This document shows positions 1-10,200 of a stretch of 64,000 nt of DNA, in pieces (the first letter of the stretch is position 1; each line of letters begins with the position of its first letter). The stretch is from CAXXOK01 sp035353615 (GTDB lineage: Bacteria > Bacillota > Clostridia > Christensenellales > Aristaeellaceae). Where the stretch lies: assembly GCA_035353615.1 (NCBI GenBank), contig DAOPZY010000007.1, positions 1 to 64,000 on the forward strand. The letters run 5' to 3'. The notes beneath the pieces are model-generated. The model did not search any database and was not told the DNA's origin. It worked only from the letters and a program-made list of their open reading frames with translations. The position numbers were made by a program, and so were the translations under genes.

Positions 1-17
1 CTCAAGCGAGCTTGACT

Positions 18-46
18 ATAATACCATTTGAACCTACCCTTGTCAA
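18..46 (-). promoter_or_regulatory. Leftward sigma-A promoter
   Basis: On the minus strand TTGACA (41-46) and TATTAT (18-23) are separated by exactly 17 bp. The -35 is a perfect consensus and the -10 has one mismatch. Transcription would run left out of the window, so the gene served is not visible. An inverted repeat, TCAAGC/GCTTGA (2-15), covers the expected start point and could be an operator. Confidence 0.7.
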
Positions 47-197
47 CACCTTTTTCAAACTTTTTGAACTTTATTTGAGGAATTGCGGTCGATTCCGGTC
101 GCTTCATCTATATATAGTATCAGCATTGTACGCCGGAGGGTTCAAACGGAAAAATCCCGCCCTTTACCCCCGAAAAAGGCTTGCTTTCTTCTCTGGC

Positions 198-226
198 TTG
201 ACTTTTCCCGCCCGGTTGTGTATGAT
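198..226 (+). promoter_or_regulatory. Rightward sigma-A promoter without an obvious protein gene
   Basis: TTGACT (198-203), 17 bp, TATGAT (221-226). Initiation is expected near 233. The next convincing gene starts only at 1063. The promoter therefore appears to serve either the structured segment at 345-467 or a very long leader. Confidence 0.6.
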
Positions 227-232
227 TGCTGA

Positions 233-626
233 TACGTCCAGCCGTGCGGCGCGCGTTCGCCGCCAAACGGGTCGGTACACAGAAAGGGGTGGGGATATGC
301 AGGAAGCGGGTTTCGCAGCAACAGAGCGTTTGGCGATCCGTGCTTTCTTGCCGCCGGTTGCGGCAAGAGCTGCGGATTCCCATCCGCGTGCAGCAGCAAG
401 GCAGGCAAGCCCCCGCGCATTGGCGGGCCGCCCCTGCCCGGCGCAGGCTCCTTTGCCGCAAGGGAGCGCACGCGTTTTAAGCTCCTTGCCGACCCCCTCT
501 AAGCCGCATACCGTCACCGGCCCCAGCATTCGGGCCGAGCTGGCGAAGGCCGTCGCGGTCCCGTTTGCAACCGCGCTCCGGCAGGTTTCTCCGCAAGCCC
601 TCCGCTAAACCAATCCTTTGATTGGC
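233..626 (+). ncRNA. Possible structured non-coding RNA (unrecognised)
   Basis: Downstream of the promoter at 198-226 lies a chain of strong hairpins. One pairs CTTGCCGC with GCGGCAAG (347-367). The next pairs GCGGAT with ATCCGC around a 4-nt loop (372-387), and a third pairs CCCGC with GCGGG (412-427). The last pairs GCTCCTTTG with CAAGGGAGC (447-467). A smaller CCAATC/GATTGG hairpin follows at about 608-624, with no clear U-tract. The open frame starting at 297 (103 codons) encodes an Ala/Pro/Arg-rich product typical of random GC-rich DNA, so I do not call a protein. I could not match the region to RNase P RNA, tmRNA, SRP RNA or 6S RNA. Confidence 0.25.
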
Positions 627-1050
627 TTACTGGCGCGCGCCGCGTCGCTGTGGGGATCAGGTTCCCAAGGCTTCGCCGCAGGCTTACCGGTGTTTCGCGT
701 CGCAAACGCGACCGTTTCCTGTGCAAACATCCATTTCTTCCGCATTTTTGAATAAGTACCGATCCGATACGCAATTTGAATAAACCGGCTTTACACGCCG
801 CGCACGGTTGCATGGCCCGCACGGGTGGCTCAGGTTAAGCGTTGTCCCTCGCATGCGCGCCTGCCGGCCCATCGCGTCCATCGATCCCGCAACGTGAAAG
901 TCTACCATAGAGCCAAATACCGCGCGGCGCTTCCCCCAGATGACGGGCGCGCAGCCCTCCGGCCCACACAATAACAGCTGTGCCGGCCGATGCTTCCTCA
1001 TCCGCTGGCGCGCGTGCGGAATGGCTCTTCGACCCTGCATTCGCAGGCAT
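627..1050. other. Intergenic stretch, nothing recognised
   Basis: No credible gene, tRNA or terminator was seen. Open frames on the minus strand here have no recognisable domain, no good ribosome-binding site and run into the MATE gene antisense. No good promoter was found directly in front of the MATE gene. Confidence 0.5.
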
Positions 1051-1062
1051 ACGGAGGTTCCT

Positions 1063-2496
1063 TTGTTCATCAAACATAATACGTATACACGCCTGACTAC
1101 CTTCCTAAAGGAATGTTTCCGCTGGGATTCCGTCTTTACCAAATGGGTCGCGGCGGTCGCGCTGCCCATCATCCTTCAGGAGCTGATCGGCGCGTCGCTC
1201 CACATTATCGACAGCCTGATGGTTTCCGGTCTGGGCGACGCGCCCTACTCCGCCGTTACGCAGGCCAACCGGTTTTCCTTTCTGTTTAACCTGTTCTGCT
1301 TTGGCACGGTATCCGGCGGCGCTATTTTCATGAGCCAGTACTGGGGCGCGCACGATATCCCCCGCATGCGCCAGTCCATGGGCATCTGCCTGATTACCGT
1401 AACGCTGCTTTCCGGCCTGTTCACCGCAGCGGCGATGCTGTTTCCCGGCGTGATTATCTCCTTCTTTCTGCCGCCGGACAGCGCCAGCCACAGCTACGCG
1501 GTCACCTACCTGGTCACGGTCGCCCCAAGCTATGTGCTGGTAGCCATCAGCACCGTATATTCCATGTGCCTGAAGGCGGGGGAAAAGACCTACATTCCCC
1601 TGATCGCGGGCGTTACCAGCATCGCAACCAATACGGTGCTCAACTATGGCATGATTTACGGGCACTTTGGCCTGCCCGCCATGGGCGTGTACGGCGCCGC
1701 CGTCGCCACCGATATTGCCGCGATGGTGCAGTTGGTGGTTAACCTTGCCTTCGCGTATGGCAAACGCCTGCCCGCCGGCGCAACCTTCCGACAGATGATG
1801 GGCGCCGACCGGGGCTTTGTGCGCCGGTTTGCCAAAACGGTTACCCCCGTGATCTTCAACGAAGGGCTTTGGGCGCTGGGCGTTACCATGTACGGCGTAT
1901 TCTACGGCCACATGGGCGATACGGCTGTCGCCGCCACCGGGCTATGCTCCACCATCGACAGCCTCGTGTGGGTGTTCATTTTCGGCATGATGCACGCGAC
2001 CGCCATCATCGTAGGCAAAACCCTTGGCGCGGGTAAAAAGGAAGAAGCCTACCTGTACTCCAAGCGGATGATCGCCGCCGCCATGCTCATGGGCTTGCTG
2101 CTGGGCGGCGTGCTCATCGCTATCCGTCCGCCGATTCTTGCGCTGTACAGCGGGCTTTCGGCCGAGGTTCTGGCCAAGGCGCGCGTCATTCTCCTGTTTG
2201 GCGGCCTTACGATGTGGTTCCGCGCGTTCAACTGCATCAACGTTGTCGGCATCCTCCGCAGCGGCGGGGATACGGTGTTCAGCCTTGTGCTGGACGTTGG
2301 CAGCATGTGGGCGATCGGCGTGCCGCTTTGCGCGCTGGCCACCTTTGTGTTTCATTTTCCAGTGGAATACGTCTACCTCTGTTCCTTCGCGGAAGAAATC
2401 GTCAAGATGCTCATTGGCATACCGCACTTTATCGGTCGCAAATGGCAGCGAAATCTGACGGAAAAGAAAGGGGATTCTGTCCTTGAGGCCCATTGA
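1063..2496 (+). CDS. MATE family multidrug/cation efflux transporter
   Basis: A polytopic inner-membrane protein of about 477 residues, the usual MatE length, with roughly twelve hydrophobic segments in two similar halves. MATE proteins export drugs or metabolites using an H+ or Na+ gradient. Family-like features are the N-terminal AVALPIILQELIGASLHIID segment and the VSGLGDAPYSAVTQANR region that follows. The frame is open from 940, but I place the start at TTG 1063 because GGAGG (1053-1057) sits 5 nt before it and the protein then begins just ahead of the first conserved helix. The stop overlaps the next gene by 14 bp, so the two are probably co-transcribed. The substrate cannot be told from sequence. 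Confidence 0.88.
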   Translation: MFIKHNTYTRLTTFLKECFRWDSVFTKWVAAVALPIILQELIGASLHIIDSLMVSGLGDAPYSAVTQANRFSFLFNLFCFGTVSGGAIFMSQYWGAHDIPRMRQSMGICLITVTLLSGLFTAAAMLFPGVIISFFLPPDSASHSYAVTYLVTVAPSYVLVAISTVYSMCLKAGEKTYIPLIAGVTSIATNTVLNYGMIYGHFGLPAMGVYGAAVATDIAAMVQLVVNLAFAYGKRLPAGATFRQMMGADRGFVRRFAKTVTPVIFNEGLWALGVTMYGVFYGHMGDTAVAATGLCSTIDSLVWVFIFGMMHATAIIVGKTLGAGKKEEAYLYSKRMIAAAMLMGLLLGGVLIAIRPPILALYSGLSAEVLAKARVILLFGGLTMWFRAFNCINVVGILRSGGDTVFSLVLDVGSMWAIGVPLCALATFVFHFPVEYVYLCSFAEEIVKMLIGIPHFIGRKWQRNLTEKKGDSVLEAH

Positions 2497-3319
2497 TCTG
2501 GTTATCAAAATCGGCAGCATGGCGCTGGTGCAGCGCGACGACGGCGCAATCGACTACAACATTTTTCAGCGTCTGGGGGATGATCTGCACCCCGGCATGG
2601 CTCTGGTGACCAGCGGCGCTACGGAAATCGGCCGGCTGGATTACATCCACCGCACAGGCCGGGAACTGGTGGGCGACCCTGAACAGGACAAGGCCGATTA
2701 TGCCGCGCAGGGCCAGATTGTACTGATGGATACCTACCGCCGCTTTGTGCGCCCGGAATACGGCGTTCGCCAGCTGCTGGTGGAGCATACCCATTTTAAC
2801 GACCCCATGAAGCGCGAGCACATCCAAAAGCTGCTCCTTCGGACCGCCGAGCAGGGCTGCATCCCGATTATCAATTACAACGACCCCGTGAGCGACGAAG
2901 AAAACCGCAAGATGGAGCTTGCCAGCCGTCGGCTGATCGGCGAGCAGGTGGTGGAATGCGTGGATAACGATGAAACCGCCGCCGTGATCGCCTCGCTTGT
3001 GGGCGCGAAAACGCTGATCCTGCTCACCAGCACGGAAGGGATTTATCTGGACCGTAACGACCCTTCCACGCTGGTGCGCAGCGTGATCTGCCCGGATATC
3101 GAAACTCTGCGCGCCAAGGTGGCGGAGCTGATGACCCACTGCACCGGTGCAAGCCGGGTCGGCGCCAACGGCGCGAGCGCCAAGCTGGCCTATGCGCTGC
3201 GCGCCGCCGAAAACGGCAGTCACGTCATCATCGGGCACGCGCGGCATCATATCGCCGCACTGATGGACGGCCGCGCGCCCTGCACGCACATCGGCGTGGA
3301 AACACCCGCCGCTTGCTGA
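2483..3319 (+). CDS. Glutamate 5-kinase-like amino-acid kinase (no PUA domain)
   Basis: 278 residues of amino-acid-kinase fold. The N-terminal LVIKIGS nucleotide-binding loop, LVTSGATEIGR, the INYNDPVSDEE region and LILLTSTEGIYLD match the ProB pattern; ProB phosphorylates glutamate in the first step of proline synthesis. The C-terminal PUA domain of many ProB proteins is absent, and no proA lies nearby. It starts at TTG inside the end of the MATE gene, preceded by AAAGGGGA. Because of the missing partner and divergent sequence I give the family but not a firm substrate: it may be a true short ProB or a kinase for another acid. Confidence 0.75.
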   Translation: MRPIDLVIKIGSMALVQRDDGAIDYNIFQRLGDDLHPGMALVTSGATEIGRLDYIHRTGRELVGDPEQDKADYAAQGQIVLMDTYRRFVRPEYGVRQLLVEHTHFNDPMKREHIQKLLLRTAEQGCIPIINYNDPVSDEENRKMELASRRLIGEQVVECVDNDETAAVIASLVGAKTLILLTSTEGIYLDRNDPSTLVRSVICPDIETLRAKVAELMTHCTGASRVGANGASAKLAYALRAAENGSHVIIGHARHHIAALMDGRAPCTHIGVETPAAC

Positions 3320-3347
3320 TTTCCCAAACCTAAAGGAGGGTGCGCTC

Positions 3348-3863
3348 ATGAACTGGTTGTGGATCGGGATCACGCTGATCTCCGCGCTTGGGATGGGCGG
3401 GTTTTACTACCTGATGGAGCTTTCCCCCAAGGGGCTGCGCGGCATGCAGGTTGAGGGCAAACCCTTCCAAATGCCCGATATGCGCCTGCATTACGGGGCC
3501 GAAGCCCTGTACGCCGGCTTTGCACAGGCGGGCGACAACCGCCCCCGCATGCGCCGCTACTGGCTGCTCGACTTTGGTTTTATCGTTTGCTTTCTGGGCG
3601 TCATGCTGGCCATTGGCCGCAACATTGCGCACGCAAACGACACGCTGCGTTGGTGGATGGCGGTCGCCGCCTGTGCGCGCGCCGCGCTGGACATTCTGGA
3701 AAACCTGCTGCTGCTCTCGCTCCTGCGCGCCTACCCGGCCTGCCGGGACGGGTGGGCGGCGTTTGCGGGCTGGGTGACCACCGCGAAGTATCTCTGCCTG
3801 TTCGCATGGGTCGCGGCGCTGTTTGTGAACCTGTTCGGATCCGCGTTCGGCATCCAGCTTTAA
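3348..3863 (+). CDS. Hypothetical four-helix membrane protein
   Basis: 171 residues with about four hydrophobic stretches (near residues 1-25, 66-88, 103-130 and 140-165), so probably an integral inner-membrane protein. No family was recognised. AAAGGAGGGTGC precedes the ATG, and the gene follows the proB-like kinase by 28 bp in the same direction. It is likely the last gene of a three-gene operon ending at the hairpin at 4006-4046. Confidence 0.6.
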   Translation: MNWLWIGITLISALGMGGFYYLMELSPKGLRGMQVEGKPFQMPDMRLHYGAEALYAGFAQAGDNRPRMRRYWLLDFGFIVCFLGVMLAIGRNIAHANDTLRWWMAVAACARAALDILENLLLLSLLRAYPACRDGWAAFAGWVTTAKYLCLFAWVAALFVNLFGSAFGIQL

Positions 3864-4005
3864 CCCGGGCAACTGTGCCCGCATCCGGGTGTTACGCAAT
3901 TCCGCGCCTCGCAAAATCTGCCGGTCGCATGAGCACGCAAGGGTTCAGCGCCCCACCGAAAGTGCCGCCCGGTCACGGTTTTCATGGCATTTTGCACCCA
4001 ATGAA

Positions 4006-4046
4006 AGCAACCCGTGCGTGCCTGTAGGGCAGCGCAACGGGTTGCT
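4006..4046. terminator. Bidirectional stem-loop between converging genes
   Basis: AGCAACCCGT (4006-4015) pairs perfectly with ACGGGTTGCT (4037-4046). On the + strand it is followed by a T-rich ATTTCATTT. It sits between the end of the + strand operon and the stop codon of the minus-strand sensor kinase, so it may serve both. Confidence 0.6.
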
Positions 4047-4053
4047 ATTTCAT

Positions 4054-7000
4054 TTACAGCGTTTCTCCGCCCCTAACGCCGCACCACGCGTTGCTTTGCT
4101 TTTCCAGCGCGGTGGCCAGCACGATCAGCACGCGGTGGATGTCAATGGGTTTGGCAATGTGATCGTTCATCCCGGCTTCCATCGCCTGCCGGATATCCTC
4201 GGCAAACGCGTCGGCTGTCATGGCGATAATCGGAATGCGCGCCGCGTCCGGGTGGCTGCTTGCGCGGATGGCGCGGGTAGCCTCGTAGCCGTCCATCACC
4301 GGCATGCGAATATCCATCAAAATCGCGTCATAGGTTCCGGGCGGGCTTTGCGTAAACCGATCGAACGCCTCGCGCCCGTTGCTGGCCCCGTCTATCTGGA
4401 AACTTCCCTCCTGCTTGAGCAGTTCGGTGGCGACTTCCATATTCATATCGTTATCCTCCGCCAACAGCAGGCGTTTGTTGGCAAAACAGAGGTTGCTGTC
4501 CGGCTGGGCAGCTACCAGATCCTTCTTTTCGGTGTCGATGGCAAAGGGCAGCTCCACCGTAAACGTCGTCCCCTGCCCAACTGCGGACTGTACAGAAATT
4601 TCTCCGTCCATCAGAACAACCAAATCCCTGGCAATGGTCAGCCCCAGCCCGCTCCCGCCAAAATGGCCGGCGATGCTGGCGTCCTGCTGCGTATAGGCGC
4701 TGAACAGTCGCTGTTGAAATTCCTCGGACATGCCGATGCCGGTATCGCGCACACAAAAGCGCATCCGCACGCGGCCCGCCCCATCCGGCGCCTGGCTTTC
4801 GCTGAGCGTCACGCTCCCGCCGCGGGGCGTAAATTTCATGGCGTTGGATAACAGGTTGACCACCACCTGCTTTACGCGCAGGTCGTCGCCAATCAGGTAG
4901 CGCTCAGGCAGATCGTCCGCCTCCACCGTATAGCGGATGCCGCGCACGCGCGCCTGCGCGTTATAGATGGAAGCCAGCGTATCCATCAGCGCATGAACGT
5001 CAAAACGGTCGCGCGCAATCTTCAGCTTGCCGCTGGCGATGGACCGCATATCCAGCACATCGTTCACCAACGCCAGCAGATGGTTGGCCGCGTATTCGCT
5101 TTTCGCAAAGCAATCCAGCAGGCGCTCCGGCTGCCCGATGCTGTTTCTGGCAATGTTGAGAAACCCCAGCACCGCGTTGAGCGGCGAGCGGATTTCGTGG
5201 CTGATGTAGGCGGTAAAACTGCTGTTGGCCGTGCTGGCGCTTTCCGCCGATGCCAACGCCTCCTTCAGCTGTTGGTTTTTCAACTCCTCGGCGCGCACGG
5301 TGTCGTCCACGTCCATAATGTACACCATCAGGCACATGGGGTGCCGCTCGCTTTGCAGCATGCTTTGAAACACAATGCGCGTCCAGCGGTACGCGTCGCC
5401 GATCATCAGGCGGCACTCCAGCCGGTCCTTCCGCTGCGCCTTCACAAATTCCTCGGAGATGGTTGTGCGGATACGCTCGTTCAGTTCAGGCGCATCGTCC
5501 GGGTGCACAAACCGGTCGATCACTGCCTGCGTCAGGGGCTGTATGGGGGTGCGAACCACCTCGTTGTTTTCGATCCGGTAACGCCAGCGTTTTCGGGTCA
5601 GCACGTTCAACTCCCACACATCGTCGTTGATGCGGTTGGCGTAATCTAGAAACGCCACAATTTCCGTGGCGCGCGCGTGTTCCCTGTGTGCGCGAACATC
5701 CCGAAGGATCACCAAAACCAGCAATATCAGTAAAATCGCGGCAATCGCCATAAGCGCCGCCGCCACGTCCGAAGGCATGCGGTCCGCGATCACGGAAAGG
5801 TTGATCGCCTCGTTGTCCAGCGTGGAGGCGATGATAAAGCTGTTCATTTCGGAAACGCTGGTATGCCCGATCAGCTTATTCAGCGTGCTGAGCAGCTGCG
5901 GCTCGGCGTCGGCCCGCACGCCAAAGCAGGCGTTCGTATTCGTGCCTTCCAGCCGGTGGGAAACCATTTTAGCGTAGCGGTTGTTCTGGAGCAGGTTGGC
6001 GGTTTCGTAACTGTTGAGCAACGCCGCTTCGCATTCGCCGGTAAGCACCGCGTCCAAGCACTCGTGTGCGCCATGGTAGCTGATCCGCTCAGCCTGACGC
6101 ACAATCGGATCAGCCGTAGCAATGTCGATAGCCGCCCCTTCATCCACGGCGAGGGTTTGCGGAGTACTTACCGTATCCTGAAACACCAGCATCATCGGCA
6201 ACGTTAAAAACGCGTCGGATTTCACCCAGTCTGCGCTGTCCGATTTTGCGTTCCCTTCCGAAACCCCGCACAGGATGTCGCCCCGGTCAGCGTTTTCAAG
6301 GGGCACATAAACCATCTGCACGCCCGTCAGTTCCTCCAGATGGCGAAGGATTCGCGGCGCGACGCCCGCGGGTTCCTGATTCGGCTCAGCTTGCAGCACC
6401 GGCTCCCAAGGCTTGCCATAGACCACGGTTAACACCGGGTGTTCGGCAAAATACGCCTTTTCCGCCGTGGTCAGCGTAAAGTACTCAGAGGTTTTGCGGT
6501 TATATTTTTCCTGCAACTTTTGCTGAAAGCTCGGGTTGGTCAGGCGAATCTCCGCCATGGCGGCATTCAGGGTCTGCATCAGTTCCGGGCGCTTTTCCGT
6601 GGTCGCAAAATAAAAATCGCGCAAGGCAAAGCAGGAAAGCACGCGAAAAGCTTCCGATTCCACAAAGGCCCCGGTTACGCCCGCGTCCGCCCTGCCGCTG
6701 CGAACCGCCGCCTCCACCGCCTGCAAATGATCGCAGTAAACGGGCGTTACAGTAATTCCTTTATTTTTGCACAGGTCCAGCAACGCTTTTTCATCGGAGG
6801 AATTGTTCACAACCGCCACGCGCATGCCCTGATAGGCCGGGTAGTCGTTCTCCCCCAACGGACTGTCCGCCCTTGTAAACAGCGTGGAGTGGAACTCCCC
6901 CGCCGCCTGATCGCTCAGCTGGATGGACTGGGGCAGGCGGGTTTGCGCAAATTGCAGGCCGAGGATATCCAGCTCGCCCGATTGCAACGCGGAAAGCAGC

Positions 7001-7275
7001 GTGGCGTAATCCCCCGTCACAAACTGATATGTCCAGCCCGTTTGCTGCGCGATGGCCTGAAGATATTCGTACACATAGCCGCTGGGCCGTCCGGTGTGGT
7101 CTAGCTCCATGTAGCCGGGCTGGTTAAACCACCCGACCCGGAGGGGTTGGTCCGCCGCGCCTTCCGCGCCGCCCGCATATGCCTGAGCGGGCGCGGCCGC
7201 CGCAAACAGCAGAGCGAAGCAGCACAGCAGGCACAGCGCGCCAAGCGTTTGCCGGCCGCGAATCCGATGCTTCAC
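4054..7275 (-). CDS. Hybrid sensor histidine kinase/response regulator with two solute-binding domains
   Basis: 1073 residues, BvgS/EvgS-like layout. A signal peptide (1-33) is followed by two extracytoplasmic periplasmic-binding-protein-3 type domains (about 38-270 and 285-490), one membrane helix (about 504-526) and a PAS-like domain (about 550-660). HisKA has phospho-acceptor His693 in YISHEIRSP. The HATPase domain carries N-box NLLSNAMKF plus DTGIGM and GGSGLGL boxes, and the C-terminal receiver has Asp988 in MDIRMP. Expected role: sense a small extracytoplasmic ligand and autophosphorylate. No HPt domain or DNA-binding regulator is adjacent, so the output partner is unknown. Its ATG overlaps the previous stop by 4 bp (ATGA), implying translational coupling to the cyclic-di-GMP protein upstream. 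Confidence 0.9.
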   Translation of the reverse strand: MKHRIRGRQTLGALCLLCCFALLFAAAAPAQAYAGGAEGAADQPLRVGWFNQPGYMELDHTGRPSGYVYEYLQAIAQQTGWTYQFVTGDYATLLSALQSGELDILGLQFAQTRLPQSIQLSDQAAGEFHSTLFTRADSPLGENDYPAYQGMRVAVVNNSSDEKALLDLCKNKGITVTPVYCDHLQAVEAAVRSGRADAGVTGAFVESEAFRVLSCFALRDFYFATTEKRPELMQTLNAAMAEIRLTNPSFQQKLQEKYNRKTSEYFTLTTAEKAYFAEHPVLTVVYGKPWEPVLQAEPNQEPAGVAPRILRHLEELTGVQMVYVPLENADRGDILCGVSEGNAKSDSADWVKSDAFLTLPMMLVFQDTVSTPQTLAVDEGAAIDIATADPIVRQAERISYHGAHECLDAVLTGECEAALLNSYETANLLQNNRYAKMVSHRLEGTNTNACFGVRADAEPQLLSTLNKLIGHTSVSEMNSFIIASTLDNEAINLSVIADRMPSDVAAALMAIAAILLILLVLVILRDVRAHREHARATEIVAFLDYANRINDDVWELNVLTRKRWRYRIENNEVVRTPIQPLTQAVIDRFVHPDDAPELNERIRTTISEEFVKAQRKDRLECRLMIGDAYRWTRIVFQSMLQSERHPMCLMVYIMDVDDTVRAEELKNQQLKEALASAESASTANSSFTAYISHEIRSPLNAVLGFLNIARNSIGQPERLLDCFAKSEYAANHLLALVNDVLDMRSIASGKLKIARDRFDVHALMDTLASIYNAQARVRGIRYTVEADDLPERYLIGDDLRVKQVVVNLLSNAMKFTPRGGSVTLSESQAPDGAGRVRMRFCVRDTGIGMSEEFQQRLFSAYTQQDASIAGHFGGSGLGLTIARDLVVLMDGEISVQSAVGQGTTFTVELPFAIDTEKKDLVAAQPDSNLCFANKRLLLAEDNDMNMEVATELLKQEGSFQIDGASNGREAFDRFTQSPPGTYDAILMDIRMPVMDGYEATRAIRASSHPDAARIPIIAMTADAFAEDIRQAMEAGMNDHIAKPIDIHRVLIVLATALEKQSNAWCGVRGGETL

Positions 7276-10200
7276 GGCGTATCGCCCCCATCCAGGATCG
7301 GCTGATAAGTAATGAAGAAAAGCGAGCGCACATTATCTCCGGTCAGATACCGCACCTTAACGTGGTAACGCCGAATTTGCCCGTTCTCGGATACTCGCTT
7401 ATACTCCCCGTCCACAGCGCCCTGGGATTCAAACGCCTGGTGGAACAGTTGTAGCAGGTAGGGCATGGTGCCTTCCGCCGCGAGCCTGCGCATGATAACA
7501 TCGGTGGAATAAACGCGGTCGGGACTGTCGCCGGTCATGGCCATGTATTCGTGGTTGGTGCGGAGAATTTCGATGTTGTCCTTGTAAAGCTCGCACATGC
7601 TGGCTGCGCAGGGGATGGTTTCCAGCATCAGGGAAAAATCGCCGTCGATGCTCCAGACGCGCCGCACAGCCGCGCCGGGGAAGGAATCCGGCAGGTCGGT
7701 AATCGGCCGGATCGGGTGGGCAGCCAGCAGGCGCTCAAAATCTTCAACCGGCATCGGCGGGTAGTAGAAAAATCCCTGCGCAACCGTGCAGCCAATCGAG
7801 CTGAGGAACTGCGCCTGCTCCGCGTTTTCAACGCCCTCCGCCACAATGGGCAGGGACAGATACCGCGCCATGCGCACAATGCTGCTCAGGATGGTGCCGC
7901 CGCGCCCGTCCTGATCGTTGCCCAACAGGAAACGCATATCCAGCTTCAGCACATCGACGGAGATTTCTTTGAGCATGTTCAGGCTGGAATAGGCGCTGCC
8001 AAAATCGTCCATTTCCACAGGAAAGCTTTTCGTGCGCAGTTCCGTAATCAGGTCGGCCAGCTGTTTGGGGTCTTTGGCGTAGGCGCTTTCCGTAATTTCC
8101 AATTCCAGCATGCCGTGCGGAACGCCGTACCTGTCCGCAAGGCTGCAAAGGGTCCCCACCAGCGCGGGGTTGTAGATATCCACGCGCGAAATGTTCATGC
8201 TCACCGAAATCGGCGGTTTGCCGCCGTAGCGGTTCATCCAGCTTTGAAGCAGGATGCACACCTGCTCCCACACAAACGCATCCAGCTTCATGATAAAGCC
8301 GTTCTTTTCAAAGATGGGCACAAACGCGCCCGGCGAAAGCACGCCGCGGGTGGGATGGTTCCACCGCACAAGCGCCTCCGCGCCCACAATTTCCCCCGTG
8401 CTCAGCCGGCATTTCGGTTGCAGATAAATTTCGAACTGGTGTTTTTGCAGCGAGGCGGTCATGTTGTTCACAATATCCAACTCGTCCAGCAGCTCCTGAC
8501 GCAGCTTCGCGTCATAATACGCGTAACGCTTGACATAGTTGCCCTTCACGGTGCGCTTGGCCATCTCCGCGCGGTCGTGCATAATGCTGACGGGCAGGGT
8601 TCGGTCGTCGATAATGTAGAGGCCGTAAACAAGCAGAATTTCAAACGGCAGGTCATACTCCTTTAACTCCGCCTCGTTTTCCTGCATGCGATGCTTGATG
8701 GCCAGCCGGTTGTACGGCAGGCACAGGGTAAAGTTATCCGCGTCAATACGGCTGTAGGTGGCGTTGCTGGCATAGAGAATCTGCATGCGCTGGGCAATGT
8801 AGCGCAGCAGCCGATCCCCTTCGTCATGGCCAAAAATGTCGTTAATCACCCTGAATTTTTCAATGTCAAAGGCGATCATCACATACGCCGTGTCGGGGTC
8901 CTTGTCGATCATCAGGCGCGTTTTATGGTAGAAGGTCGCCTTGTTGCAAATATTGGTCAGGGGGTCATGCTCGGCAATGTAGCGCAGCTCGTTCTGGTGG
9001 CGGCTCTCCTCGCTTTTTTGCACCAGCAGGTAGCGGTTCTGCGCGCGAAGCTCGTCCGCCTCCCGGCGATGGATGGCGTTCTTGACCCGCAGGCGCACCA
9101 GCACCGGGTCAATGGGTTTGCTGACAAAATCGGTCGCGCCAAGCTCGATGGCCTTGAGGCTGTACTCCGCTTCGTCGGCGGAGGAGGTCACGATCACCGG
9201 GATCGACGCAAGGTAAACGTCATTCTGGATTTTTTCCAATACCTTAAGCCCATCCATGCCGGGCATCATTAAATCCAACAGCACGGCGGAAATGGGATGT
9301 TCGCTGTTTTCCATCTGCTTCAGGCATTCCTGACCGCTTTCGGCCGTCAGCACCTGATATTCGTCCCTGAAAATTTCGCAAAGCATGTCGCGGTTCATTT
9401 CCACATCATCCACGATCAGCAGCGTGTGCCGGATTTCCAGCTGCGTTTCCGTGAGGGCCTCCATATCGGCCGGCTCGGTGAGCATGCCATGGGTCGAAGG
9501 GGCGTTCGTATCGCCGGTTAACAGCCCGTCATGGTAGAAGATGAATCGGTTTTTTCCGTGGTGCTTGGCGTAATAGAGGGCTTTGTCCGCCTTCTGGTAC
9601 AGCGTGTCAAAGCTGCCGCCATCCTTGGGGTAAATCGCAAGCCCGGCGCTGCCGGAGATGGCCACGTCGTTGCCATACTGCTTGTTGAGCGTCTGGCAGA
9701 TCAAAGCGGCGCGCCTTTCCAGAAAGCCGGTGCCGTCCCGCACGTTCTTCAGGCACACCATGTACTCGTCCCCGCCAATGCGCCCGATCAGGTCATCGTT
9801 GCGCATCATGGCGCGCAGGCTGTTGGCGATATCGATCAGCACCCGATCCCCAAACTGATGGCCGTAGCTGTCGTTCACCCGCTTAAAGCCGTCCACGTCG
9901 ATCATAATCAGGGCGTGCACGTTGCTTTCTTCCGTTTGCCCCAGCAACGCGGTAAACTGCTCCTCAAAAGCGCTGCGGTTCAGCAGACCGGTCAGCGGAT
10001 CGGTATTGGAGCGTTCGCGCACGCGCATTTCGTCCCGTTTGGCCGCGTCCTCGTCCTTCAGCAGCAAAAACGCCTGCACATCGCCGGAAAAGGGGTCGGT
10101 AATTAGCTGTACGCCCGCCGAGGTCCACAGCTGGTGGTTTTGGCCGTTGGCGCGCAAAAAATCCATCGTATCATTGCGTTCTCCGTGCGCAAAAGCGTTC

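Noticed and set aside
12..608. 198-codon open frame at the left edge
   Set aside because: The product is low-complexity Ala/Pro/Arg and the frame spans the promoter at 198-226, so it cannot be translated from its first codon by that transcript.
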